DNA of 64,000 nucleotides, taken from Lumbricus terrestris (lineage: Eukaryota > Annelida > Clitellata > Crassiclitellata > Lumbricidae). The notes under the pieces were generated by a model. It did no database searches. It had not been told where the DNA came from and saw only the letters and a program-made list of their open reading frames with translations. Below are positions 1-12,182 of the stretch, one piece after another (the stretch's first letter is position 1; each line of letters starts with the position of its first letter). The DNA is taken from NCBI GenBank assembly GCA_949752735.1, contig OX457047.1, positions 36,864,332 to 36,928,331 on the forward strand, written 5' to 3'. Made by a program: the position numbers and the translations under genes.

Positions 1-23
1 TCTGAAAAGGTTGAGAACCGCTG
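1..23. mobile_element. Right end of a hAT element cut by the window edge
   Basis: Bases 8-23 read AGGTTGAGAACCGCTG. This is the same 16-base terminal inverted repeat that closes the hAT element at 46683-48230. The body of the element lies upstream of the window, so its target duplication cannot be tested. Confidence 0.6.
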
Positions 24-1836
24 CTCTAGCGTGTATATTATATATATCATGCATCTCAATGGTTGCGACCGAACGACGGTCGCCTGGTTTTTTAAGTTCG
101 CCGCCTGGGCACATCTGGCCGGCGGAGGGGGGTCGAGAGTCGACGTCCAACTTTCCTTTCAAGTGCAACCGCCGCCCCACGCGCTCTTCTTAATACATTT
201 GCTTAATTGATATTAAGTGGAAAGACAAAATGTGCAATTTATGTGGAACTAACCTGTTGCTTGATGGTGTTGTAGTGAAGGTTTTATCCCGGAAATATAT
301 GATGCCATGATGCGGAAATAGATGATGCTATGATTCAGAAAGCTGTTGGGCGTGCACGGTTGAGTCATACGAGAAATAGGAACGAATACACGCAGAGCTA
401 GCGAAACCGTTTAACTTTTGGGAAACTGTTTGTGCCTCAGTGATGACTTGAAGCACTTGCTTGGTCATCAGGGGAAAGAGACCGAAAGAGCGCGAAAGAA
501 AGCGAGACAGAAGTTAGAAAGAGAGAGATGGAGAGGACCCAGAGGGGGAGGGAGCAAGTGAGGGAGAGACAGATTGTGCACAAGAGACATTCAGACACAT
601 GCATATGTGTGTATGTCTGTGTATGTACACAGACATACACACACACACAGAAGGATTCACAGCACACACGCACACGTGACCACACCACATGTAGACAGAA
701 AGACAGAGACACAGACAGGCAGAGCATGCAGTTATCATTCCTACCAGACATTTTGGCTGATCTGTGTTTTTCTGTGCTTGGTTCTCATATCAATGTCACA
801 AAATTTATGTGTGGCTACAGCAGCGTTAGGGTGTTTGCACTTTCATCCTCATCCTCATGACCATTAGGCTCACGCCCGTATATGAGTCCGGCTACTCTCT
901 GTCTGAGTCTGTCTCGCGTCATATTGTTACCCAGCTTCAACCGGTCTGGTCAGCAGATCCATACCATTAACATCTTGGAGCAGCTAGACCACCTTGTCTG
1001 ATTGAAGAGAATATTGGGAGAGAGGCATGAAGGACAACCAATGCCCGTATGTGTCCCATGCTCTCTCTCCCGACTCTCCACCGGTCCGTCTTGACCGGCA
1101 CTTTAGTATACTTAAATAGGACTGTACTTTATTATTTAAACTGGTTATTGTACTTTATTACTTAGATATATGTCTTGCTTGTTATTACTTAAATAGATCT
1201 TTTAACTGAAGTACGTCTTTCTGCCTTATTGCTTAAATAGATAATTCTATTTGATTACTTAAACAAAACTTTGTACTTTTCTATTTAAGTAGGTCTATGG
1301 ACTTTATTACTCAGATGGTCTTTGTACTTTAGTTGAGTAAGTCTTTGAGCATGCATGTGAATCGCTGAGCATTCCTCTGGTTTAGATTCAACCTATATGC
1401 CACCGCAGATGTGATCCTTCTATATCTAGATCCAATAGTTGCCATTGTTTCTTAATTGTATCCGTATAAATTTATCTGGTACCACCCACAATGCTGCACT
1501 ACATTAATCAGAGGTGCAGAAGACACAGAGGAAATTAGGTTGTGAAAGGATGCATGGTGGCTCAGGTCCCAGCTTGAAGCAACGAGCAAGTCATGGAAGG
1601 AAGTTGGTGCCATACAGTGGGGCCAATTTATATGCACAAAGTGTAAGATCTGGTCGTGGAAGCCCTTGCTTGTAGGACACAGAGTTCAAGTGGAAGAGTC
1701 AGATTGAGGTGGTTGAGGTTAGGAGGTGGAAGAGATCCCAAGAGTATACTTAGGGACTAATTGGCCCGAAGAGGATCCATAGAAAAGTATACAAAGTGGT
1801 TGGTTATGAGCCAAGACCTGTGTCCAATATATATGT

Positions 1837-2040
1837 GGTCGGAGTGTGGTGGGGTGGGGTGGTGGGGTGGGAATGGAAATTTTTCTGAAAACCCAAATTT
1901 CACGGGTGGCGTACCGGTGAAGGTCGGAGTGTGATGGGGTGGGGGTAGGGTGGGACTGGGGAGGAAATTTTCCAGAAAACCCTAATTTCACGTGTGGCGT
2001 ACCCGTGGAGGTCGGAGGGTGGTGGGTGTGGTGTGGTGGG
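1837..2040. repeat. 85-89-bp tandem repeat, about 2.3 copies
   Basis: Units start with GGTCGGAGTGTG near 1837 and 1922, and a partial unit starts at 2011. Each has a G-rich GGGGTGG block, then a GAAAAC..AATTTCACG block and a GTGGCGTACC block. Copies differ by scattered substitutions. Confidence 0.75.
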
Positions 2041-3943
2041 CTAGTTTAATATACATGTATAGTACTTAATTATATTATCTGAATTTTTAAAGTGCTACTT
2101 GAATGCTAAGCACTGCCTACCAGCATATTGGTGAGTGCTGACTGGTGAAGGTGGGAACCGTGGGATTGCACATGCAGTAGTAATCATTCCAGATTCAGGA
2201 TCTTTGTTCTTCAATTGCCATTGATGATGTTAATCCAGATAGTTATACTGACATAAAGACCAAGGACTTTCAGGTTACTAGACCATGAGACAGGCAGGCA
2301 GATAGGCAGGCAGACAGGCAAGGCAGTCAGATAGGCAGGCAGACAGGCGGGCAGGCAGGCATAAATATTATTAACATGCAACAAATGTTCATATTTAATA
2401 ATGAATGGCATAAAGTGGAATAGTCAAGATATATCTGAGCATCAGCATCATCATCATGAGTGACATGACAGTCAATAATGGCAAAATGCTGCAGACATCC
2501 CGACAAGTTTGGGTCAAGCTCTTCCAAATAGCACCAACAAGCAACAGCTGTAATGGTGATGAGGTAATTACCCAAAATGGGGGGTGGGGTGGTGGTGGGG
2601 AAGGGACTAATATTGGTTTAATGTTGGAATGATGGTGATTATGGTGTTCTGCTGCTTTTCATCTGTGGTCCTGGATGGTTTTAATTCTGCTAATTGGAGT
2701 GAAAATTGGCCGGAACAACAAGGGACATTCTCAATTAAGTCATCTGTTCCACATTGGAATGGTCAGTAGGGTGAGACTCGCTCTGCCCCCAAATGCACTT
2801 GAAACCCCTCGGGGCATCTGTGGGTCTGTGATCGACTTGTGAGCTAGTAAATATAAATGACTGTGCATACTTTTCAGGCAGGCTATGAAAAACAAACAAC
2901 TTGATGGCTGGAGAAATCTCACACACAACCAGATATCTAATAAGACTTCTAACCAGATGTTTTTGAAGCTTAGAAGCGCAGCAGGAAGTTTACCATGTAG
3001 TTCGACTTTGTCATCGTGGGAAAATTGTCGTATTAGAAAAGTTATTGTTTAAGATTCGGGATTTGTTGGTTTTTAAATTGGTTCAGCAGGTTTTCTGTTT
3101 GTAATTGATTCAGTTGTCTGACATTGGAACCCTGACTTACTACCCCAGTAGTGAGGAAGCGAGTTATGGGAACTATATTGTCTTGAGAATTCGGTTAGGT
3201 TTATGCATGAGAAGGCGACAACAGAAGTGGCCTGGACTTTGCATTGTTGTTTTGTCTGACTGTCTTTGACCCAAACCACCCCTGTTAAAATCTGTTACCA
3301 GACAGAACTAGGCAATGGCATTGCTGTACTTAGTAGTAATAGTAGACTAGTAGTGGTGGTGGTGATGGTGGTTATGATGAAATGCTTGACCCATTCTGCA
3401 TCGTTCATTGACTGTTCTGTCACTGTTCTGTGTCACAGACTTTCTTTAGGCACAAAGTTGCATAAAGAATTCTAGCTGCAGGCAATAGCTGGTGTGACCT
3501 GTGACCTCTGTTGAACGAATTCTTTTGTCGAAATTGTTGTCACCTCGGGGAGGTGCAGTCAGCGCTGTTTTAGCTATTCTGTAATTAAGAACTGTCGTTA
3601 TGCCATGTATAATGCACTTGGGCTTCTTTTAGTTCCATCTCCTCACTTGCCAATGAGGCAATGACAGTGCTAACAATTTTTTTCTTAGTGCAGTGCTCAA
3701 CTTAGCCCAACACATTTCGAAATTTGGCTGTTGCCAATCCCGCTTTAATATTGAAGATTACAAGAGAAGAAAATGTGACATCTTTGATTACAGTTGAAAT
3801 ATTATAGAAGAAGAGGCAAAGTTCCTTAAGCTAGCCATGATACAGCCATGGGTATGAAGTGTTGGCGACTTCGTTTGCTTAGCCTCAGCATATGAGTGGG
3901 CGGATGACCAGTCCACTCGCTCACCGTCTCATATTCCCAATAG

Positions 3944-3946
<3 letters not shown>

Positions 3947-4028
<82 letters not shown>
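3947..4028. repeat. (CA)n microsatellite
   Basis: About 40 uninterrupted CA dinucleotides. Open frames across it on both strands (Thr-His or Val-Cys runs) are artefacts of the repeat. Confidence 0.97.
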
Positions 4029-4030
<2 letters not shown>

Positions 4031-4419
4031 GTACTCATTACAGCGGTGCAGGTTGTAGCAGAAATATTGAGCAAAATGTCTGCCCTGACTGGTGTTTAAC
4101 CCCCAGCCGCTTGCTTGACAGTCCAGCATCCTAGCTACTACACTACCGAGAGGTCCCATACATAATATATATACAGTCTGGCCAGTCAGTGTGATTTTCG
4201 GATTTTTGTTTCACTGACTTGTTAGGCAATGTTGCAACTACAATTACCGTGTAATTACAAAGCTGTCTTTTCAGTTAGTAGTTAAGTTTAATTAAGATTA
4301 CTGCATAACTTGTAAATGTAAAGTGCCGTGCGTCCTGCAGGCGTTTAATTAAAGAAAAAATATTATTTTATTTATTATGTAAGCTGTATATATATACTTT
4401 TGTATATATATATTTACAT

Positions 4420-4955
4420 TACTTCCCGTCTTGACTATTGCTCGTCACTCTACTCTGGCCTCCCATCCAATCGAATAATGTGCTTAAACAGTCTTATGCT
4501 CTGCAGCACGCTTTATTGGACATATCCCTAAATTTGATCATGTGTCCAGCTATATGCTGGAGACATTACACTGGCTTCCTACTCGGCAGCGCATTGAATT
4601 TAGGATCGCTGCCCTAGTTAGGCAATGCCAGCTTGGAATTGCCCCACACTACTTGCAAGAGCTTTGTTGCTCCACTAGTACCCAAGACCACCGCCCCCTC
4701 CGTTCTGCACAGAAGGGATTGCTCTTGGTCCCTTTTACACGAACTGCAGCGATGCAGAATAGAACCTTTTCTGTGATCGGCCCAGTTGTCTGGAATGGGC
4801 TTCCACAGGAGCTACGTCTACTTGCTGGGGTTATTACTGAAACATTTCTTATTAAACTCAAAACTGTCCTTTTTTGCCGTGCTAGAGTCGGGAGCGCTTC
4901 TGAGTAGTCCCCTTGAAGAAGCGCTATATAAATTCTTGAATGAATGAATGAATAT
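4420..4955 (+). mobile_element. LINE 3' end (CR1/L2-like reverse transcriptase C-terminus), truncated
   Basis: The sequence keeps the C-terminal hallmarks of CR1/L2-type LINE ORF2: RLDYCSSLYSGLP in one frame (from 4427), then after a frameshift LHWLPTRQRIEFRI, and VIGPVVWNGLPQELR followed by TFLIKLKTVLF near the end of a 121-codon frame (4542-4907). It ends in the tail GCGCTATATAAATTCTTGAA followed by (TGAA)n. The 5' part is missing, as expected of target-primed insertion. It is a dead copy. The same 3' tail recurs on other LINE remnants and, in related form, on the SINEs of this window. Confidence 0.85.
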
Positions 4956-5086
4956 ATAATTTATATATATATATATATATTACTTAATACTGGTTATTTT
5001 GTATTGCCAGGAATTGGTTAAGGCATGTTTTGAATGGTGGTGTTATAACTTGTGGACTTTCAATGTTACGCTTTCATTTCTTTCAG

Positions 5087-5162
5087 GCATTCCATTCTGC
5101 GACTGGACCACTTGTGGAAATGGAATCTGTCGGACAGACTCATTCGGAGGATACTACTGCCA
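5087..5162 (+). CDS. EGF-repeat protein, exon A: first three-quarters of EGF module 1
   Basis: This exon is bounded by acceptor TTTCTTTCAG and donor GTAAGC. Entered in phase 1 it reads IPFCDWTTCGNGIC, then RTDSFGGYYC, with Cys1-Cys4 of an EGF module spaced as expected. It leaves in phase 2 (CA|). Joining it to the exon at 33382 completes a Gln codon and supplies Cys5 and Cys6 (CPSEAVGDYC), so the module is whole only if the intervening 28.2 kb are removed. EGF modules act outside the cell in ligand binding or adhesion. The exon is short and alone on its side of a huge intron, so it is a little less certain than the others. The exon before it is not in the window. Confidence 0.85.
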
Positions 5163-5362
5163 GTAAGCGAAACTCTTATACTGTTTCAGCACATCTGTTT
5201 GCCAACATATGGATATAGCCACAAATACATAAGAAATTACAAGTGTATACATTACATCGGCTTGTATACACATGCCTACCAGGTATTTATAAACAGGCAC
5301 ATCCTCAAACATGTATGTGCTGATGCACACAAACGTATGCTTCATAGTGCTCCTACGTGAAC

Positions 5363-5532
5363 GCGCACACATGAACACAGGTGCACACATGAACGCACAT
5401 GCATATGCACACATGAACACAGGTGCACACATGAACGCACATGCATATGAACACAGGTGCACACATGAACGCACATGCATATGCACATATGAACACAGGT
5501 GCACACATGAACGCACATGCACACGCACACAA
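5363..5532. repeat. 42-bp minisatellite, about 4 copies
   Basis: The unit alternates GCACACATGAACACAGGT and GCACACATGAACGCACATGC segments, followed by ATAT. One copy lacks about 14 bases. The open frames over it on both strands are repeat translations. Confidence 0.85.
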
Positions 5533-6007
5533 GTGTGCACACCACAAATGCAATTGCATTCATTCATGCACTGACATGCATGAGGGTGTGCAATTACTGT
5601 GCATGCAATCATGCATAATGCACTCTGGCACCTGAACTCTCTCAGCCACCTTGCATATATGTATCAGTTGATACAAGCAAGCATGCAATCGCTATTTCAC
5701 ATATGCAAGCACAGCTTTCGTACTGCTTTGGACATGCATGCAAGCAGGCGTGTGCACATGCATTCGTATTTGTATATACAGGAAAGCAAGCAGAAGTATG
5801 CCCCATAGAGTGTGGTGATCTGATTTCAAGCATTGTATGTCATCAGGTTTGGGTCATACAACAATGCTTCAATGTCTTTGTTTTCCGTGTCTTTGTCTCA
5901 GCCTAGCCGAACGTTTTTTTCTACCTGTATACACGTGTTTGTGAATAAATCAGTTCCTCAGAGGAAACGTTCAGAAGAAGGTTGAGAAGCAGGAGGAGGA
6001 GGCATCG

Positions 6008-6138
6008 ACACACACACACACACACACACCTACACACACACACACCTACACACACCTACACACACACCTACACACACACACCTACACACACAGACCTACA
6101 CACACCTACACACACACCCACACACACCCACACACACA

Positions 6139-6219
<81 letters not shown>
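6008..6219. repeat. Compound (CA)n microsatellite
   Basis: CA tracts in the first half are interrupted by periodic CACACCTACA and CACACCCACA variants. The second half is an almost pure run. Confidence 0.97.
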
Positions 6220-6222
<3 letters not shown>

Positions 6223-6306
6223 TTCTTCTTTTCCCTACTCAGACCTACTGCTCGGCTTTTTCTGCTGGTGTTGACTGATGGGAATTCCGTGGTGCCACTG
6301 GTGGTG

Positions 6307-6339
<33 letters not shown>

Positions 6340-6356
6340 TCTCTCTCTCTCTCTCT
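6307..6356. repeat. (CTG)n then (CT)n microsatellite
   Basis: About ten CTG triplets (6307-6338) are followed directly by nine CT dinucleotides. Nothing supports a coding polyglutamine or polyalanine reading. Confidence 0.95.
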
Positions 6357-6487
6357 AAGACTGCAGAAGGAGCTCTGCAATATGGCAGCAGAACCGTCAT
6401 GCTCTGCAGCTTACTGCATACCTGCATGTTATATACTGACCTGTTGGAAGGGCACGTTCGGGACAAGGCCATAGACTCGTTGCCAAT

Positions 6488-6862
6488 GCAAAAGAAGAAA
6501 AAGAAGAAGACGAAGAAGAAGGAGAGGAAGTGGAGGAGGAGGACGGAGGAGGCGGAGGAGGAGGAAGAGGAGAAGGAGGAAGAGGAACAAGAGCAAGAAC
6601 ATGAAGAAGTACAAGAGGAATAGCCGGGGAAAGAACAAGAAGAAGAGCAGGAGGAAGTAAAGGAAAAGGTGGAACAGAGAAGGAGAAGGAGAAAGAAAAG
6701 GGTAGGAGGAGGAGGAGGAGGAGGAGGAGGAGGAGGAGGAACAAGAGCAAGGGCAAGAGCATGAAGAACTACAAGAAGAGTAGCAGGAAAAAGAACAAGA
6801 AGAAGAAAATGAGAAGGAGAAGGAAAACGAAAAGAGTATAGGAGGAGGAGGATGTGGGTGGG
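6488..6862. repeat. Polypurine (GAA/GAG/GGA) tract, about 370 bp
   Basis: The + strand is almost pure A and G, built from GAAGAAGAG and GGAGGAGGA triplets. Two similar halves (about 6500-6660 and 6690-6860) share AAGAGCATGAAGAACTACAA-like segments, which suggests a local duplication. Long poly-Glu and poly-Leu frames here are repeat artefacts. Confidence 0.9.
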
Positions 6863-7034
6863 AGAAGGAGGAGATGTTCCTTATGCCAGACTGAGAGAGA
6901 GACATGGTATAATATGAAGTGTTACTTTTTTAGCTTTTGTACATAAAGACGTCTGACCTTCCCACTGACACGTTCTGATTATAGGGCTGCGTAGGTTGTT
7001 TATAAGACGGGCAGGTACAACAGAAATCTCAAGG

Positions 7035-7493
<459 letters not shown>

Positions 7494-8614
7494 GATGGTA
7501 ATAGATATCAATTTTAATACTAATTTAAGATGAGACGCTTTTTATTTCGCTGTGGTGCATCAGAGGTCGACAAAAAGAAGTCGATTAAACGATGATGTTT
7601 TTATGGTGTTTTGGGGGAGGGGCAGGGGGAGGAAATCGGATTACGCGTTAGCGAAAGGGACATTCATTATTTGAATTGGATAGGGTAGTTTCTAATTTTT
7701 TTGCAAACAATCCATAATGTGCGCGGCAGTTTGATACCGCTAATAAATAAAGAAATAATAAGCTCTCTGACAAGGGACATGCTCGTGTTTCTTTTTTAGT
7801 CGTGTCGGGTGTACGACGGGGCGAGGGGCGGGGGGAATCCTCGTAGTGTAATGGGATTGGGGTGTCGCGATCTGGTCGTCACAGGGCCTGGCTTTTAATA
7901 GGTTTACTGGCCGCACATCTGCTGTGCCTGAGCGGTGGCTAACAACTCAATTGGCGGTTCGTTGTAGGGGTAGGGCGGGGGTAGGGGTGGGGATGGGGAG
8001 TTGTTGACCGGTGGGTTAGAGAGAGCGTGGGAACTCGGCTGGCATTAATTTGTCGTTCGAAGGCTTCCCCCGCCTGACTTCATGTAATCTCTGTTATAAC
8101 CTATAAAAGGCGAACACGTGGCGGAGGGGAACGGTGGGAGATGATAGTCGAGGGGTTGGTAGAAGTAGTATGTGGATGGGAGGATATGCGTTGTTGCGCC
8201 CGCTGTGTTGGGGTTGATAATTAATTTAGATAGATTCAAGAGGATTGTGGCGTTAGTTCTGATCATAACGTAGTATGCGATCATGATGTAGTTTCTGATC
8301 AGAACCTTGTTTTTGATCGTGACATAGTTTCTGACGTTGTCTCCGATCATGACCTGGCCTATTTCCGATCGTGATTTAGTTTCTGCTTATTAACCTAGAT
8401 TCTTATTAGCCTATAACGTGGTTTCTTGCCCTTTAAATCGTAGGCCTACTTGAGACGTGCATGGCTTTCATATTGAATTGTAAGATTTTGCCTTTGTCAG
8501 ATTTTGACTTGGTATTACTTTTGCTGAGAGTGCAATTCCTGCATGCCAATATTGTATTTTGCTTGCGTTGGATACTTATTAATGTTAGGCGCATCGAGCA
8601 GTAATAGCTAGAGT

Positions 8615-8757
8615 CTAGAAACATAATTGTAAAAATAATTGGGCGGATGAGACGTTGATTTATGTAGGCCTAGAGTTGGGGTATGCAATGAAGACTATTG
8701 GGTCTTAAGAAAGGCTAGGGGGTTGAATCCCTCAACCTCAAGGCAATTGTCATCCTG
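8615..8757. mobile_element. Degraded copy of the GTGAGAATTG MITE family
   Basis: Internal blocks match other copies: ATAATTGTAAAAATAA, GAGACGTTGATTTATG, and GGTCTTAAGAAAGGCTAGGG before CAATTGTCATCCTG at the right end. The left end is eroded and no target duplication is clear. Confidence 0.55.
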
Positions 8758-9178
8758 GTACTAGACTAGATGCGCTCGATATAATAGCGAATACGGCGCT
8801 ATAGAAGCTGTAGGGATTGGTTTATTCTTATTGCAAACCCTGGCATTAAGAGGCAGGTTAGGTTAAGTGAACTTAAGTCGCTCAGTATAATGCTAGACTG
8901 ACGCTGAGGCGAACGCGCGACCGCGATTGGACCGGGTTTCGTGTTCAATTACTATTGTAGTGAGTCCATGGTGTGGCTGTGTGGGCGGGGCTTAGGCTCT
9001 GAAAACTTCAGCCTCGAAGTTAAACAGTTACGGATTGCAGCCGAAGTCGTTTTAGCACCGGCGTTGTAGTAGGCCCTATTATGTCAGTCCAGAGCCTGGA
9101 TAAACGGGGAGGGCGACGTTGACAGCCCTGGCGGCCATAAGTGTCGTTAAACTGGAAACTATGAGTTTTACATTATTT

Positions 9179-9394
9179 GTGTGGCGCGGAGGTGTTGTGG
9201 ATAAGTTCGTTTCCTTGCAGCCGGAGGGTTGCGGGTTCGAATCCACCTCAAGTCGCCGCGTAGGGACTTTGGGCAAGTCCTTCACTCGCAATTGCTCAGC
9301 GCTTCGGCATGAAACTCCGATGCAGTGTTTGCGCTGTAGTCGGGAGCACCTCTGAGTAGAGAGCTTGAAGGGGCGCTATAACAAGTGCACATAC
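9179..9394 (+). mobile_element. tRNA-derived SINE (family 1), split by a later insertion
   Basis: The 5' part has an A-box-like GTGGCGCGGAGGTG and a B box GGTTCGAATCC, the internal Pol III promoter of a tRNA-derived SINE. Then come CTTTGGGCAAGTCCTTCACT and GCATGAAACTCCGATGCAG. It ends with GTCGGGAGCACCTCTGAGTA and CTTGAAGGGGCGCTATAACA, a tail shared with LINEs in this window. The A/C-rich end GCACATAC is interrupted by the fold-back element at 9395 and resumes at 11541. Confidence 0.85.
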
Positions 9395-9512
9395 GGTTCT
9401 AGGGCAATTACCCCTGGACAATTACCTCCCGGACAATTACTCCCCGACAATTACCCCCTGGACAATTACCCCCAGGACAATTACCCCCCGGACAATTACC
9501 CCCCGTGCCAAT

Positions 9513-10886
9513 CAACGTTCCCTCTAAGCTGCGCGGGCGCGCGGCCGCGCAGTTCATTTGAAAACGCCGCGCAGCAGTTTCAAATTTCCGCGCACACATT
9601 TTGGTAGGAAGTGTATATAAGCTAAGGTTTTGTTTAACTTGACGTAAGTCATTGCTTTGTTATCTCATCTTTTTTCACCGAGTGGTCAATATTTGTGTGC
9701 GCGGACGATCACCAAGCTGCCTTCTAGCCATTCGATAGTCAATTATCCCCTGGCGAATTCCCCAACTAATGACTATAACCGCCGCCCCTCCAGAGCTTTG
9801 TAAGGACTGGACGCAATCTGGAAGCACATATGCTCCCTCCTAGGTTGAATCTGAGGTAAGATCTAGTCACGGCTTTAAAGAGAATAATTAATGCCCAGAG
9901 CCTGAGAAGCGAGCTGAGCGCACCACTTATTATATTAATCACAAGGGATGATCCAACCTCATCTTCAACTGTGGCAGTCATTAACTTGGACGTCTTAATT
10001 GGCGACTCCTCCTTTGACCCGAAACCAGAAGACCGGCTTGGCACCAACCAATTTAGAGGGATGCTTGCTGATTCTTATCAGCTGCCTTGCCGTCATAGTC
10101 ATAGACGGCTGCTCCGGCTGGCAAGTTAATTAGTTCCAACAGTTGGAGCCATAGGTGAGTCGAAAATCCTAGGATGATACGGTATAATTATTGCAGGCCT
10201 GTCTGTCAAACAGATTATCAGAGTCGGATTCCACATTGGATGTCGGTTTAATACAGCGTAATATTTCTTATTGAATGAAATTTGTAAGCTACGGGTATGT
10301 CGAAACGCAAAGCGAATGAGAGTATATGAAACAGCTTTTCAAAGAAAAAGTGTTCTTCTAAGTTTGGAACTGATTGGCTTAACGAGATGGTAAAGACGGA
10401 GCTTCCAACGTCAGTAGAACACAGACAACGAGACTGGTAGTCAGTATGAACGGGATTGATTTTATCAACAATGGTCATCGCAGAAAGATCGGAGGCAGAG
10501 AAATCTTAGCGCTGAACATTATTTTGATGCTAGATTAAGAACTACATAATAAATATTATGTAGCCTCGATCATATAGTCTCAGGTAGGTCTAGTTCAATT
10601 TTTACTTGGTAGGCCTATTCGTCATCGCATCATTAAATATAGGCCTACTGAATATTTTCGCTTGCGATAAGTGTTAAACGCATACGTGATTTCTGCGCAA
10701 TAGGCCTACATCATCTTTAATAGAAAAAGGGACATTACTGCCGACGTGTAATTAGTGTAGTTAGGCTTATAGATTTTTCAAACACAAATTTAATGCTTCT
10801 GAAAATATGATGCTCATGCGGAAATTTGGGTTGCTCAACCAACCGTCAGCTCCGCGCACACAGGAAAAATATTAGAGGGAACGTTG
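9513..10886. mobile_element. hAT-like element, 1374 bp, nested in the fold-back element
   Basis: Perfect 15-base inverted ends CAACGTTCCCTCTAA are flanked by a perfect 8-bp duplication GTGCCAAT (9505-9512 and 10887-10894). A GC-rich GCGCGC block follows the left end, and CTCCGCGCACACAGG precedes the right end. No intact transposase frame is visible; the longest frame (93 codons, minus strand) is not recognisable. It is probably non-autonomous or decayed. Confidence 0.88.
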
Positions 10887-11324
10887 GTGCCAATAACCCC
10901 CGGACAATTACCCCCTGGACAATTACCCCCCCCCGTGACAATAAAGAAGTCTATGTCGTGTTAAACGCAAGTTAGTGTTAAACGTTCAAGAAAAATATTA
11001 AATAAAATCCAATCTAACAACGGTTCTAAGCTAGTTGTAACGCCTGCCTAATAAAATATTTAAATGCTATCGATAGGATTCAGTTTTTAAATTATTAAAT
11101 AAATTCCAATCTAAGAACGGTTCTAAGCTAGTTGTAACGCCTGCCTAATAAAATATTTAAATGTTATCGATAGAGGTCTGGATTCAGTTAGTTTAAAAAG
11201 CAAGGTTATGAGCAACTACGCGTTTTGTGTCCGCATATTTCTTCCTTGTAGGTTGTGGTGGGTGATAGGCTTAGGCAGCGCTGAAGGTCTGCCGAATACG
11301 AAGACCATGACCATGGTAATGTTC

Positions 11325-11362
11325 GTTCCCTCACGTGTATCTTCGTATACGCGTGAGGGAAC
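11325..11362. other. Perfect-stem hairpin inside the fold-back element
   Basis: GTTCCCTCACG and its reverse complement CGTGAGGGAAC, plus a partly self-complementary GTAT..ATAC centre, make a palindrome of about 38 bases just inside the right monomer array. Confidence 0.7.
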
Positions 11363-12182
11363 AAGCTCACACTGTGCCACGGGGGGTAATTGTCCTGGGG
11401 GGTAATTGGTACGGGGGGTAATTGTCCGGGGGGTAATTGGCGAAGGGGGTAATTGTCCGGGGGTAATTGTCCTGGGGGGTAATTGTCGGGGTAATTGTCC
11501 GGGGGGGGGTAATTGTCCAGGGGGTAATTGTCCTGTCACCGCACATACATACATTATGTAATTCTGGTCATAAATCCGTTGCTACCTCAGTCTTTTTTTT
11601 ATCTCTCCGCTTAAGTCTTTTGTCGTATTTCTTTGTATAGAAATTTGAGAAAGAATTCGGGCAACATCCTGCAATAAAAATATCTGCCAGTAAAAGCTGG
11701 TTGACTGGATCAAGCCAATTGAACTTACTTTGAATTATAGCATTCTCATCCATCGTCGTCATCGTCATCATCATAGTCGTAGTCATAGTCATAGTCGTCA
11801 TTGTCATCATCATCTTTAACCATGGGTTCAGCACTATATGCAAGACAGTGTAAACCTTATACAAATGTTTACACTGGACTTACATAGTATAATTATGCTT
11901 ACAGGAACACAGTGGCACTATCCCCTTAAACCACTGGACTCAATCCTTATGCGCCTCTGGTCTTCTCCTCCCGGGTCGGCCTTGGACGCGAGTTTTAGGC
12001 TTTATTTCATTTCTTATTCCCCTATGTTTTTCATTGGGCTCAGGATGCCCCACCCCGCCCTGCGTATGGATAGAGGCCCGTGCAAGAACACCAAGTGCAA
12101 CCAATACAATAACACAATTGCAGTAAGATTGAACAAGCACGTCTGCAGGTGATTGTATGAAATCTTATCAAATGACTTTAAC

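Larger units (their letters stand above)
24..5086 (+). other. Non-coding flank or intron before the first visible EGF exon
   Basis: The exon at 5087 opens in phase 1, so this stretch is probably intron joined to an upstream exon outside the window. It holds a purine-rich patch (478-560), a short alternating CA/TG palindromic patch (about 595-655), an 85-89-bp tandem repeat (1837-2040), a GGCA/GACA/GATA patch (about 2288-2362), a (CA)n run and a LINE 3' end. I see no genes in 24-477, 680-1836, 2041-2287, 2363-3946 or 4029-4419; the open frames there are short and unconserved-looking. Confidence 0.5.
9395..11540. mobile_element. Fold-back DNA transposon with inverted arrays of a CAATTACCCCC monomer
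   Basis: The left arm (9395-9512 and 10895-10942) holds ten head-to-tail monomers of about 13-16 bases, typically GGACAATTACCCCC. The right arm (11378-11540) holds ten in the opposite orientation. The ends are related inverted repeats: GGTTCTAGGGCAATTACCCC on the left, and GGTGACAGGACAATTACCCC when the right end is read on the minus strand. An 8-bp duplication GCACATAC (9387-9394 and 11541-11548) flanks it, and the SINE tail reads through on both sides. Without the nested hAT it is about 764 bp and encodes nothing. Two near-identical blocks of roughly 85 bp (about 10996-11082 and 11098-11178) lie in its core. The superfamily is not clear; an 8-bp duplication fits Merlin, hAT or Mutator-like mechanisms. 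Confidence 0.8.

Noticed and set aside
9179..9260. A tRNA gene, suggested by A and B boxes
   Set aside because: No cloverleaf can be drawn, and the sequence continues into a body and LINE-type tail repeated elsewhere, so it is a SINE head.
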